A DNA stretch of 64,000 nt from Taenia hydatigena (taxonomy: Eukaryota > Platyhelminthes > Cestoda > Cyclophyllidea > Taeniidae): contig JADWOT020000006.1 of assembly GCA_036345935.2 (NCBI GenBank), positions 8,034,519 to 8,098,518 of the forward strand. Direction: 5' to 3'. The translations under genes and the position numbers were made by a program. Below are positions 1-12,031 of the stretch, in pieces. Position 1 is the stretch's first letter. Every line of letters starts with the position of its first letter. The notes beneath the pieces were generated by a model. It made no database searches. It worked only from the letters and a program-made list of their open reading frames with translations, and had not been told where the DNA came from.

Positions 1-602
1 AAATCGTTCAATTCTCTTGCCTCTCTATCTCAACTGTGTGGAGACAGAGCTTACGCTACAGATGGCTAAGACCGTGGAGATAGTGGTACGAAGAAAATTG
101 TTCTGTACGAAGGTCATTGTGCGGTGAATCCAGGTAAAAGAGTCAATTTGTGAATTGTTTATGCTAACCACATGCGAATTTTCATCTGAAGTGATACCCT
201 TATGTCTCCGTTAACTAGGCGGAATCCACAGGGAATTCTAAACAGTGTTGAAGCTGGAGCAATAGTAGGTAAAAGTTACCGAGTATCAGCTCCGCGATGC
301 TACTTGTCATTCAGCCTTCCACTAGATAGCTTCGCTGCTAGACTACACTTCCATAAATAGCTATCGACGTAGGAGACTCCCTCGTCGAAGGGCATCGCGC
401 AGTGTAGGAAGACGCCATAAAAGACGAAGAGGAAGTAGCTCAGACACAACATTAACGTTGTAATTTAAATGAGTATCGCCTACACAGAAATTTTGTGGCC
501 AATGATTGTTCTTGCACATCAATGCGAAAATGGTGTAAATGTGTACTTGAGCCATATTGATAAGTGTTTCAGCCGAAACTAGTACGAAGTATGTAGTGTG
601 AT

Positions 603-737
603 TGCAATGCTTTGTTTGTTTGGACTGCCGGTTTTGGTCAGGGTCACAGGGGTGGCCGTATTGCCCTTGCTACGCAGACTAGCCTCAACCTGGTATCCTG
701 CCTTCTTTTGCCTTCAAGAGATCCTCGGGACGCTGCA
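603..737 (+). mobile_element. Solo LTR of the TRIM family (old, shortened)
   Basis: Starts TGCAATGCTTTG and ends GACGCTGCA, with the family's internal motifs for the CCTTCTTTTGCCTTC segment. The central part seen in longer copies is missing. No target duplication is visible (GTGAT against GCACC), as expected for an old insertion carried along by the duplication. Confidence 0.8.
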
Positions 738-1065
738 GCACCTCTGGTGGTGGAGCCTTGAATTATTACCCACAATACCACAGGACAGAGAGTGAAATGT
801 CATTAGATTTCCCACAAAATGCGCTTTACTTTGACAAGTCATCAAGAGGATGTTCTGAGTGTTTGCGAATTATATTAGCTACAGTTTCTACACAATTAAG
901 CAAATAATGCTGTCATTTTTGTCAATTTCGTTGCGGGCGATGCTCATGGGACAACTTCAATAGTAAGTTCCATTGTGATCGCGATCGAAATAGCAAAGTA
1001 TGAAGCAAAACACCAACGCACACTGGCATGACTTAACGACGGCTTCACCCAAACCATTTGGTCAA

Positions 1066-1254
1066 TTACGTAAATGGCGCCTTCTTTATTCCAGCAACTA
1101 ACTGCTCATCAGCTCTTCCTAAGTGGGAAAGGTAGTGACTTTGAAGTAGGAAAAGCTTTGGAGAAGGAAACGTGACCACCCGCAATGCACCAGTGCACGT
1201 TTTAGAGCACAAATGAGAAGCAAAAAGTGCTAAAATAGTCAGTAATAAATTCAT
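1066..1254 (-). CDS. Possible 62-aa secreted peptide ORF (copy in inverted arm)
   Basis: A 62-residue ORF begins with a strongly hydrophobic stretch, MNLLLTILALFASHLC, that looks like a signal peptide. It recurs intact four times in the window because of the duplications. No homologue is recognised and no transcription signal is visible, so it may be a chance ORF. Confidence 0.2.
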   Translation of the reverse strand: MNLLLTILALFASHLCSKTCTGALRVVTFPSPKLFLLQSHYLSHLGRADEQLVAGIKKAPFT

Positions 1255-2417
1255 CTGATTCGTCGTCTATGCATAGTAAGGAAATGGAAATACACTTGCA
1301 TGTCAAATGTTTGCATTAAATTGGTCAAACAATTGGCCTGAGATGGGTTTCGAAGAAGCGCACGCTATACGAGATGATGAGGAGAAGTAAGGGTTGCACC
1401 TATCAGTTAGCGGCAACATTCCACCGAACTATCTCAAGTTGATGCCAGAACGTCATCTTGAAGCAGTTTAGACCCCAACAATGCTTTCCTTGACTTCACG
1501 AGTTCATTCGAAAAGGATATGCTGGTTAAATTGTGGACCAAACGAAAGCCGCAATATGGGTCTGGTCGTCTTGTGTCTAAGCAACACTAAGTAGCATCTT
1601 CAAGCAATTTCTATCGTCTCCACTTACACAAATCTCAGCTTCCTTCACGATGGAAGGTAACAGGGCATCCAGAATTGACGCCTTAAAACTGATTTAGGTG
1701 TGTAGAAACCTCCGCCTCGGTTAGCCACCCGAGAGCATTTAACGGGAGGGTTCTTCAATACGTCCTTTCCATCATAAATGTCTGCGTTAATTGGTTTTGT
1801 CTTCCCATTCAACTACTCATCTCAATGCCTCCATTGATGCAGCCTCAACACTAGCGTAGGAATCTTCTCACCAAAATATGTATTTATGTGAATAAATGGT
1901 GCTAATTCACGCACTGAATTGTTCATGATAGTACATGGCATTCAATTGTCGGTGAGTGAAATGCCATCAGATTTTTCTCAAATTGTGCTTTTTTGACAAG
2001 TCATTAAAGAATGTTCTAAGTGTTTGCAAATTGTGCGAGTAACAGTTTCTACACAATTAAGAAAACAATGCTGCCATTTTTACTGAGGGCGATGTTCATA
2101 AGACAAATTTGAGAACACACATGGATGCTTGCACTTTACACTTTTGTCTACAATGCCACATTTCAAGTAATGCACACGAATTGATGCATAGGCGCTAATG
2201 CTATGAATTTATTCGTGCGAAATTTACCAGTGCTTACAATTTCTCACAACTTTGAATTCAAAACGGCTTTGTAAAACCCACTTTTGTCAATAATACAGCA
2301 ACACAACAGATCTAAATTTTTCAAGCAATCGAGATAAAATTAGATCATTACCTACAATCGTCCTAACTTTTGTTTATGCTTACTAGCCCTAGGTCGCAGC
2401 AGTTGTGAAATCTGTAG

Positions 2418-2425
2418 TATATAAG
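2418..2425 (+). promoter_or_regulatory. TATA box of the Ser-rich gene, copy 1
   Basis: TATATAAG lies 160 bases before the start codon, which leaves room for a short 5'UTR with a mini-intron. Placement relative to the ORF and conservation in the second copy support it. Confidence 0.5.
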
Positions 2426-2520
2426 GACATGCGATGTGGATACTTAGCGGCAAGCTGTTGGGTACTTGAGATTGCTGTGTAGTTTGTGCTCTTTAATGCA
2501 GAAGTGTAGAGTAGCACAAA

Positions 2521-2555
2521 GTAACGTCATTGACGTATTTCATTGGGTTTTTCAG
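2521..2555 (+). other. Putative 35-nt 5'UTR intron of the Ser-rich gene
   Basis: Runs from GTAACG to a pyrimidine-rich TTTTTCAG. The length fits the 29 to 35-nt introns established in the coding genes of this window. It ends 22 bases before the ATG. Confidence 0.45.
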
Positions 2556-2577
2556 ATAAATTGGGCCAAACACTAAG

Positions 2578-2973
2578 ATGACGGCTAAGTGGGTTTTGAG
2601 ACTGCGACAGAAGCGCCAGCGGAGGAAGGAGGCCAAAGCGCTCAAAAAAGGAGGGAAGAGCAAAGAACCGGTCCCCAAAAGTAGGATTCCTGAGAAGAAG
2701 GATGTCCCTGACAAACCTGAGGTTGACGAGAAGAAGTCCATAAGTGAATCCTCCTCTGAGTCTTCGAGTACCGAAGAATCCTCCGAGTCTGAGGATTCCT
2801 CTTCAGATTCTGAAGACGATTCCTCCAGCTCCGATGAGTCTTCGAGCTCAGACGATTCATCTAGCTCAAGTGACAGCGACTCCTCCTCTGAGAGCGACTC
2901 CTCCTCTGAGAGCGACGACAGTTCGGAGGACGAATCGAGCTCAGAATCGAGGGCAAGAATGAAGCGAAGGTGA
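2578..2973 (+). CDS. Ser/Asp/Glu-rich acidic-tail protein, copy 1
   Basis: The ORF encodes 131 residues. Residues 1-35 are strongly basic and lysine/arginine-rich (for example LRQKRQRRKEAKALKKGG). Residues about 53-125 are almost only Ser, Asp and Glu in short SSSES and DSSSES repeats, ideal casein kinase 2 sites, and the end is the basic RARMKRR. There is no signal peptide or membrane segment. The composition resembles nucleolar phosphoproteins of the Nopp140/SRP40 kind or matrix phosphoproteins, but low-complexity sequence cannot prove family membership. A TATA box, a likely 35-nt 5'UTR intron and an AATAAA signal frame it, and the second copy is also open, which argues for a real gene. The long minus-strand ORF opposite it is a shadow of the TCC/GAG-rich repeats. 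Confidence 0.65.
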   Translation: MTAKWVLRLRQKRQRRKEAKALKKGGKSKEPVPKSRIPEKKDVPDKPEVDEKKSISESSSESSSTEESSESEDSSSDSEDDSSSSDESSSSDDSSSSSDSDSSSESDSSSESDDSSEDESSSESRARMKRR

Positions 2974-3052
2974 AAGGTTGAAGAAGTGCAGAAATTGTTG
3001 TTTGTAAACAACATATCATTTTGTCACACTTGTATATCTTTGCATTTTTAGA

Positions 3053-3058
3053 AATAAA
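3053..3058 (+). terminator. Poly(A) signal of the Ser-rich gene, copy 1
   Basis: Canonical AATAAA 80 bases after the stop codon, giving a short 3'UTR. Confidence 0.55.
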
Positions 3059-6000
3059 TATGTGCTAAAAATCTATTTAATTGCGTGACTAATTTGGTCG
3101 TAGTAGAATGTGCTGCTATTCTTGGGGCAAAAGAGGACAGGCTGATGTTGCTTTGGTTTGTTTTTACTGTCACTTGTATAAGGCAGCATGCGGACTTTGA
3201 AATGGTGATGAAACATTTTTCATGTGGGCTGTGTTCGTGAGAATGCGAGATGTGCATCGGTTAATAGTCGCTTCGTTATAGCGATGCTCTGCTTGAAAGT
3301 AGGTCAGTATAGAAACTCTAACGACGTTATTTGAAACGCCAGAATGTCGTCTTGAGAACATCGAGTCGAATCGATTGCTCTTTGTATTGCGTGAGGTCAA
3401 AACCGATGCCTTCAAGTCTTAAGTAAAGTAGAAATGTTTTTGATTCCTTGCAATTTACTGTGTTATGGTTCGTGGCGCACTTGGTATGATGTCTAATTGT
3501 AGCAAAAGGACGAACGTAGTGGGGAAGTACTTTTGTAAGCCAGATAAAGCAAGGTTAAGTGCATTTTAAATGTCATACAATTGAAATGTTTTCCGACCGA
3601 TGCTACCTTTTAAGTGGGAAGCATTGCTCGTTTCGGTCTACTAAGTGAGGGGATGTATTTGATCTCGTCCCAATTGGGAGGAGTGCCGGTAAACCGGAGA
3701 CCATCGACGACCATTCCGCAGTACAGTGCACATGTACTGTTGGACTGCTGCCGAATGCAAACATTGCACAGTGCAGAAGCTTGAACTCGAGTCTAAAAGT
3801 ATCCGAATAGCCCACTCCCTCCAACGTCTGAAAATTGTAATGATGCTACGGTGATGTATTTTGGTGAAGGAATTCCTCGCTCCCAACGGCAAGCGCGTCA
3901 AACTTTGGTGAAGAGGCAAAATGCTGTATTTGCCTTTAGGGAGCCACTTCTCTATGGGAGCGCTTAAGCTCATGCAAGAAGATGGAAGTGAAGTTTTTAT
4001 TCGTAAATTGTCGTTGAGATTATGAATTCTTGTTCTTTATGACCTCTTGTTTATTTATTTATTTATTTATTTACTTATTTATTTAAAGCAAAGTGTGCTT
4101 CTTGAGGCTAAAACTTGCGCCTGACCATCCTGGTTTATTGTACAACATCATGGAAGAGTAGCACATAATTTGTTTGGAGCATTCTGGCTATTATAACAAC
4201 ATCGGTGGCGATTTGAGACCTGAAATTGGTGACGGTCACTTGTTGAATTGCATGCAAATGCAGATGAGGTGCGAATGAAGCAGTGGAGAAGCTGTCACAT
4301 CAAATTCATCGGATGAAGCGCGTGCTACCACAAACTAACTTTCCCACCAAATGCACCAGTAAAGTGATTGTAAACCGATACATCCTCTGGGGTACAAACC
4401 ATTCACTGATTATGCGTGGACTTGAGGGGAGATGCATTGAGGGAAGGAAATCATAGCACTGCTAAGTACTCTGCAGATGCCTCTGTGAGCTAGATCACTA
4501 ATTACGCAGTACTAGATGTCTAGCCTCAGCACACAAACTCGGACGCACTTCCTTGATATAGGTGGCATCGCTACATCTTGAACTGTCATCTTGTCAGACA
4601 GTGCAAGCATTTATGCCTTGGATACTGACGAATGCACTCAGTAGCACAGATTTTACCTTGTAGATTTTAGATCGCCTCGACTATGGTGCGGATTTCGTAA
4701 TGTAGGACATCAGTCTTACTAACAGATGAGGTGTGGACAATGCTCATGCAAGTATTTATGCTTTTTTATAGGAATCCATTGAGGCACTCAATGGCTGCTG
4801 GCTACAGACCTTTGAATGTATGAAAGATTGTCAAAGCATTCTTTCCTCCAAGGTGGGCCACTTATTCACGTCAGTCATGAAGAGTTACCTCCTCCCTTAT
4901 TGTTGATGCTTTTATGCAACCTCGATTTGATAAAGCCAGCTAGGTGGGGCAGCGTTTCTTCACCTCACTAAATGCCAAAATTCCGTCTAGCGTAGGTTTG
5001 TGGTAGACTGTAATGCGTCCTTCTAGCATCATTACTGCATCGGCATCCACGCTGAGCAAATCCCTACTCGAGTACTGGGTAGAGAAGCTCAAAAAAGGTG
5101 ATACCGATGTTTGACATTTACAGCACATGTTTTGCGAATTGAGGCGAGTCAATTGCTAATTGAAGCTACTTTGCTTATTACTGTCGATTGGTGCATTAAA
5201 GTATGTTTATGCCAAAAAAGAAAATTTAGGGAACGAACCACACCCCACACAATGTCCAGGCAAGTCAGCAACCCTCCGTCATGTTTTTGCTTGTAAGTAA
5301 TATCTCTAGTGCATAAACATAGTGTAAATGCTTGTATCAATCTTGTTCGTCTTTTGCGACGACGCCTTCCTCCATCGACGATCAAAACATGCCATCGAAC
5401 GAGGTGTTTGAGGAGAGGAGGATACAAAGCAGCATTTTAACGATATTAATCACTTCTGGTGGCTACGCAACATCCCAACTTCTCAGGCAACGAGGCGGGG
5501 AAGTCTAGGATACTACCTACCAGTGCTTTGTTGTCTAATGTCGGCGTATATACGGTATGCTAGCCTATGACGGAGCAGGTTGAAGTCATGTCACAGGCTG
5601 TTTTTTACAAGTTTGTGCAGCATACTGCAGGTTGTTGTAAGATCTAGCATTCAATGAATTGCTTGCTGATGAGTGAAAAGTTGATGAAAAAAGGAAGGAT
5701 ATTGACCACTAATTATGAAGACCTTCCAAATGCTGCATGGATGAGATGAATAAAGGACTAACTCACTCACACTCAGCAATGGCAACCAATCAAGACCGAT
5801 GCTCATTTCAATGTTACTCGACAGTGTAATCAAACAAATTGTCACTCCAATTAATCTTCATAAAAATCACTGTAAAACACCAAAACCAGTTCCTTACCTG
5901 ACTTGAAGTGCTCGATGATGACTTGTTGGTGCATCTGTCTTGACACATTCTGGAGCAGCTAATGCACATGTGAGTGGATGTATTGTGAAAATGCAAATGT

Positions 6001-8694
6001 ATTTCACGTTTGTTGTCCCACACTAACTTGAATTGAGAAGGTAAGGGACGGATAAATCACTGCAGTAATTCCTCGCGGAAACAGTTGGGCGGATGAAGAA
6101 GACTAAAATTAGTCAAGTCGGTGGCGCATCTCTCGATCCTCGAGTCCGAGGGAGAACATGCGCAGTATCAACTAAACTGAAATTACTGGATAGTTCGTTG
6201 CCACTATGCGAATCCAGAGTGCCACCAAGTGAGTCTATGCCGCTCTCATGGAGGTGACAGATTCCTAATGGAGTAAGATTGAAAAAACATCATATCGCTT
6301 TTAAGAGAGGATTTCTGAACTGACAACTCTTCATCATTGATATTCTTGGATATCTAATTATTAAAAAGTCGTTTCTAGTCATTAGTGGTGTTATCTCACA
6401 GATTTACTTTTATTAATAAAGCCTTTTTGATTAGTTTGGTGTAAGTGTCTCCCACAGTGTTTCCTGCGAAGTCGATGTAGGATTGACACTGAAGCAGTAT
6501 CACCATTTGGTGCTGTAAGGCGTGGAGTAAACAGGCCAGATGGCAGAGTTTCACACGGGATAGCATTTTACTTCACTTCCTCCCCACTACTGTGATAGGG
6601 CATCAAGGTTCAGTGCATGGAGAAACACAAAGAATGCTCACATTGTCTGGTTTGAAACTTTCATACCTCTGGTGTAATGCAACCACACTGTCACGGAAAC
6701 ATGAAAACCCAAAGTCACTTCAAGAATAGTTGCATTGATTCCACTGCATTGCTTTATACGATGAGTGAGCGAATCATTTTTCCGAGTCTTGACGAGAACA
6801 TGCCACGTTGAGAAAACCTCTTTGATTGCCCAAGTGCTGAGGCGCCGAGGACAATGAAACGCACTGAATCATGTTGGTCCAATCGTTCTAGTACGGTACT
6901 AGCGGTCAGAAATGTGGATATTTTTCCTCCCAGTACACTGAAACTCTTCTAATCAAGCGTGACGTGTACGTGTAATGCGTAGACTCGGGTAAGAGGATCC
7001 AGTTGTCACCTGCATGCCACAAGGGATGAAAGGAAATGTAGTCCCAAATTTTTAAATATTGACGGCACGGGAAATGAGGAGGAACGCTTAACAATATTCA
7101 ATAAGGGTTAAATAAGTGAGAATTGAGTAGACGGGAGGCGAATTTGATGTCAGGGTGGCTCACTGAAAGTTGAAACTGTCTAATGACTTAAGCAAAACAC
7201 AAAGACCGTTCACAAAGCCCATTCATGCCGTACACCTTGCCAAATGCGCAACATTTTGCCGCACTGTGAAGAGCCTTCCATCTTTGACGTTCTCCGCCAA
7301 AAGTTGGCGCAACCAATCATAAATCCCTCATAGCACTTTGCGTAATCTTTACCTTAATTATAGGCGAACCGCGATAATGCAAGAAGAGTTCTCCAGTTTT
7401 ACTGCAAAATGGATGATGCAAGAACTTCTTGGGTGATAACTAATCACCGGCTCACAAATGTACAAGCTTAATGAGAAATCGTAGGAAAGGAAGAGCAGGC
7501 ATGCGAAACGCAGAACTGATAAAGCAGTACCCAAGGAGTTCGAAAAAAAACACCTCGTTCCAAAACAACTTTGACATGTGCACAGAAACTAATCTGTGTG
7601 GACTGTGTGTTCTGTAGCAATCGAGGCTTCCCCAAAGACGAGAAAAGATAGAATACTCACGCAGAATGTACATTATCAACATACAAAAGAGACTGAGAGC
7701 CTACTTGCATGGCTCAGGAGCCAGTCCACCTGAAGGTTAAACAACCACAACCAACGTGTTACTAGTGCAATGGAAAGTGTTAAAAAGTCGAGAAGCCACT
7801 CATCGAAGACTGCACGAGTAACGACGGTGTGGAAGAAAAGTCGCTTGTCGTTACTAAGACTAGTCAGAGGAAATTGCACTACCATTTTTTGACGATCCGA
7901 AAGCACAAATGTGGATCCCAAATTCACGCTTTCGAGCATTTACGCGCCAGTCACTTTCAACTAAATGTTTGCGAATGTTGATGCTGCTGACACGGAAACT
8001 CGAAGGGCCATACAAATCAAAGGGGACTAAATAGGCTGAATTCTTGACGAAAATTCTTCTACTGCACAGTCGGTTCTACAGATTTATTGGGACGAATTTC
8101 TCGGCATTATGGGACTAGTAGACGCAATTTGATTTTGTATCGAATTGGAGCATAGTGAAACGATTTTTGCCACAATAAAAGTGAACTGCACAAAGCAGCT
8201 CTCAAGAAAGCCTTTTGGAATCCTCCGCTACTCAGTCAAGTGTGTGAAGCATAACCTTTCAACACCCTTCTTTTCTCGAGATCTTGCAATGGGGACAAAT
8301 GGAATTCAATGAGGATTTAGTGCATTGTGAAATGGTATTCTGCTGCAGAGTTTCGTTTCAAAAATATGCAGCACGATCAGTTTAAGAAACATGGACGTGA
8401 GAAGCGTAAGTGGACATCAGCTTCGGGATTGAATGCTCTTAAATCTCGGTGATGCTGTAAAGGCTCTTGCCCATCGACTTCGACCTATTATGCACGGGTT
8501 GATTTGATAAGCAATACGGGAATCGCAACACTGCAGGACTGAAAGCATGCGCATCATCCAAGTTATAGACGGTGAATAGGTGTTATTGTTAGTTAAGTCG
8601 AACTGAATATTGTAATGTCCTCAATGGGTGTGCAGAGGTCAGTGATTGTAAAAGCGGGTGAAGGAAATCCATTCACTCGGTGCTCAATTGGGTC
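3059..8694. other. Gene-poor part of unit copy 1
   Basis: Only short ORFs under 120 codons occur on either strand, and none resembles a known protein or is followed by plausible splice-linked exons. The first 400 bases are 3' flank of the Ser-rich gene and the TTTA tract lies inside. I see nothing else that I can name. Confidence 0.5.
4050..4085 (+). repeat. TTTA microsatellite, copy 1
   Basis: About nine units of TTTA, interrupted once by TTAC. An identical tract lies in copy 2. Confidence 0.9.
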
Positions 8695-8894
8695 TGTAAT
8701 ACTTCCTTTGTTCTGACTGTCGGTTTCGGTCACTTGGGGATGGCCGAATTGCTCCAAACGGGTGAGCTGGCCTCCGGCCCATTCCAGCAGCCCCATTCCC
8801 TCTGTTTGCTGAACACATATGCATATATATATATACATATTCTGCTTTAGATTCATACCTTCTTTTGCCTCCAAGGAAGTTTCGACACTCTGCA
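8695..8894 (+). mobile_element. Solo LTR of the TRIM family with target duplication GGGTC
   Basis: Two hundred bases from TGTAATACTTCC to CACTCTGCA, including a short AT-repeat in the middle as in other family members. It is flanked by a perfect 5-bp direct duplication GGGTC (8690-8694 and 8895-8899). A single LTR with a target duplication is the footprint of LTR-LTR recombination of a full element. Confidence 0.9.
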
Positions 8895-11768
8895 GGGTCT
8901 GCGCACAACACGCGACAATATAGCAAATGTTACTACCCAATTTGGTTGTAACCAGAAATTAGCGGCTTGAGCCAAGTCCTGAAGCAAGGTGTTGCATTAA
9001 TTGACAAGAAAATACGCCTGCTTATGCTTTAAGGAATACGCGATGAGTGCCCATCAGCGTGAGGAGACAGATTTCCTACGTGGCACATTTAAATTTAAAT
9101 AAAACTGGATGTTTGCAAGGTGGTTTTGAATGAACTCAGCAATAACCTTCGAAACAGTACCGGTTTATCGCTGTGCCTGATTTTAAACTAATTAAGTGTG
9201 GAAAAGGCACAATGAGTTAGGAGCTAAAAGTGGCATTCCTCAGCTAAAGCTTGTTTGGATGGAGCAAGCCTTTTGCGTTGAGGCTATGTGGGTGTGTTGG
9301 AGCAGCTTGGCGTGAGTCCTCCAGGCTATTTTCAGCTTCTGAGAAGAGCACGCGCGTATGGTGAGGACTGAGTCCATTCACTAAAACCATTACGCCGAAT
9401 GCACCCTCCTCACACTTTTGCGGCTCTCCACTGGAGTATGCCTGATTCATCCAACAATTTTTTCAAGCCTCCACTTTTGGTGCCCCCACAGATTAGGCTG
9501 CCATTGGGATATCTGTTTTGTGGCAATTAAGATTAGCAACTTATTCGATTTCGAGTCAATATGATGTAGAAATTATGTTGTAAGGAGTGGGAATGTATGC
9601 AAACTCGGGGGCATGATTCTCCCCGACTGCACATTGCTCGGGTTCAAGAGGCAGAGCTACAACCGGTGGTGGTAATAGGTCCTTCCCCATCGGATTATGC
9701 TTTGGTCAAAGCATTTTTATTGTGACAACGAATAACCTCCTCCTCCAGGATGGAAGACACGCAAGCATGCTCAAATTAATGTCCACTTTCATTCTGCTGC
9801 AATGGCAGAGTAATTTGTGTGCACCTTTTAGCCTTCTCTTCGTTCGAAAGTGAAGAATCGTTGGCTTTACCACGCACAATTTAACTTTGCGAATCCAAGT
9901 AAGTGCGCACTCCCAATGTAAGCATAATTTGCAGAGACTTACATTCACAAGGTGAAGTGGTAATGGTTAAGGTGTGCTCAGAAGTGATCATGATTAACAT
10001 TCGCCCCTTGTCAACGTTGAGACTGCACGAAGGAAAATTTGATGACACAGATGTAGTTTTTCCACTCACATCGGAAAGAGTTCTCTATGCGGATATTGTC
10101 TGTTCCAATTTGCTTAGGGCAGGAGGTAGTAATAAGTTCTTCCTAATTACGTACCAACTTGGAAGCAAAGCACTCAGGCATCTTGAGGTGGTGGTTATTT
10201 GGTAAAGAAGCAAAAAAAGTCGGTTGTGCTGAACAAAGAGCAGAAAGTGTGGCGATTGTTAGGGAACTCAAGACACCAACACTAGCTGAAGGCTACGTTT
10301 GCTATATTTCAGCTTAAGATTAGCACAACTTGAATAAACGCTGTCAAATCAACTCCCATGAAGCCCACGCAACAATAAGAGTCGGTGTGTTTTCACAAAG
10401 GAAAAATAGGTGAAATCACACCAACACTTTAGCAATGTCGGCTCGGACTAGGCGATTCAGCAACTGATGCGTCCACGTAATGATGTGTTGTTGACGCGTG
10501 TAGATTTGGATAGTGATTTAGATAAGTACATCACCTACTTCTGTTAAAGTGAAGAAGGAATAACAAATGATTTACAGCACTAAACCAGGACGTTTTTGTG
10601 CAAGCGCTCTGATCATAAATTAACCTGTCTAGAAACTACATCACCTACGTTTTTATGTGCTTTACAGACTGTGTTGGTTGTAAATTGGTGGGACTTTTGG
10701 CTGACTTACTACTGACGCCGACACTTGATGCATTTACCAATTGCCAGACGGTTTTATTTTAATTTGCTAAATCCCTTGCGTATGCATTCGCTCCAGATAC
10801 AAATGTGCATTTGTGATGGAGCAAATCATTTTGAAGTTGCAGGCTCTTTTGCGCCAACCGTTTTATTCACGAACTTATAGAAGGGTCTCCAATCCTTGCG
10901 TGCATTCCACTGACCAGAGTACAGAACCACTGCGAAGTAGTTCGGAAACAAGTCAGCGTTATGCTTCACTTCCATTGGATGTACCGCTTTACGGTGTAGA
11001 CTTTTTGTTACTAAGCCTTCTCTGCACGTCTCCTTCTTAGCATAAATTCTGCAGCTTATCATTGAAGCAGCGTCGAGGCTTCGGTTTAAGACTAACGAGT
11101 TTTCTGAGGGTCTTCATTGTTGTTTAACTGCGGCACCCTAACCATTGTTCACGATTTCTGCTCCAAGTTTCAATCTGCGAGTACAAACTGAAAAATGCCA
11201 TATATTATGACAAGCTTCAACAACTCTGTGCTGACAATAATGTATGTTAAAACAAACACAGCAGTTTCGAAGCGCAGGAATCACTCTTGGAGGCGCAGCA
11301 AGTCATTTTGGAATAAATGTTAGGCTTCAATTCTTAAGCATGGAAGGACTGGACGTCGTGACACAGGTGCAGGAGTATTCAGGTACAAAATCAAAGTAAC
11401 ACTTTTTGTATCGTCGTTTTCCTTCCCTTAGTCGTTGCCACGTCAAGTTATTCGCTCGAATCAAAGTCTTTCCTGGTGGCGTGAGAGGCCATAGTGGTGT
11501 GGCAGAGAGCATATTACTGATGTGCAGAAGGTAATGATGCTTTCGACATGCAGAGATTAAAGTGCTCACGCAACTTTAACATCCAATTAAAAAATCCTGC
11601 TAAATCGTTGCGATTGTCTTGGGGATTGGTGGGACTTATCATTGAAGCTCACGCTTTGGAACACTAGGACCATGTTGGAGCGATTCCTCTCAAGAGCGAT
11701 CCCGTTCCTGTAGATCTGGGGTCAGAGAACTAATTAATCCACCGACGGTACACTGAGAGACAATGCAA
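8895..11768. other. Unassigned part of unit copy 1
   Basis: Contains a 100-codon plus-strand ORF at 9903-10205 that differs by one residue between the copies. It has no recognisable domain and no signal. Nothing else stands out, apart from a 19-bp deletion near 10638 relative to copy 2. Confidence 0.4.
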
Positions 11769-11902
11769 GGGTTAGAGCATGTTCTTTACTGTCTCGAACA
11801 CGTAAACCCACTTTGTTTTTCTTATGTTTGGACGTGCCTATTTAATTCGTTTTTCACACCATTTTATCGAATGCTCTTCCCTCCCATTTCGTTCATTTGG
11901 GC
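11769..11902 (+). repeat. Direct 130-bp repeat, member 1 (at the WDR75 fragment junction)
   Basis: About 90 percent identical by eye to 12642-12775. This member abuts the truncated WDR75 exon at TTGGGCG, in the place where the intact gene continues its exon. Confidence 0.85.
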
Positions 11903-12031
11903 GTCTTTGACCTTGCTCCCACTGGGGCCTTCGCCGTTCACCCCACGCGCGGCGTCGTGGCTATTGGATTGATGAATGGGTCTTGTATGCTTGAGTCAAT
12001 CACTCATCATTCTATTGTGATTAATATGTGT
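11899..12031 (+). pseudogene. WDR75: Truncated WDR75 exon fragment, copy 1
   Basis: Nearly identical to the last 130 coding bases of the WDR75 exon at 34467-34844, here on the opposite strand, including its splice donor. The upstream two thirds of the exon is replaced by the 130-bp repeat, so this cannot encode the protein. It is followed by 1.4 kb of the same gene's intron. Confidence 0.9.

Larger units (their letters stand above)
1..1486 (-). repeat. Inverted copy of the distal end of the 13.75-kb unit
   Basis: This stretch is the reverse complement of 12927-14412 (position p pairs with 14413 minus p), with only scattered substitutions. It carries the same solo LTR and the same small ORFs, on opposite strands. 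It stops at the AATGCTT motif at 1480-1486, which it shares with the start of the direct repeat. The left end is cut by the window edge, so the arm may continue. Confidence 0.95.

Noticed and set aside
2493..3014. 173-codon minus-strand ORF rich in Ser/Glu/Leu
   Set aside because: It is the antisense of the serine/aspartate repeat ORF: TCC/GAG/TCT repeats are open in several frames. The plus-strand frame has the promoter and poly(A) signal.
8593..8940. 115- and 80-codon minus-strand ORFs
   Set aside because: They run across the solo LTR and share its sequence; no independent coding evidence.
9903..10205. 100-codon ORF kept in both unit copies
   Set aside because: Conservation follows from the recent duplication; no domain, signal or splice context was found.
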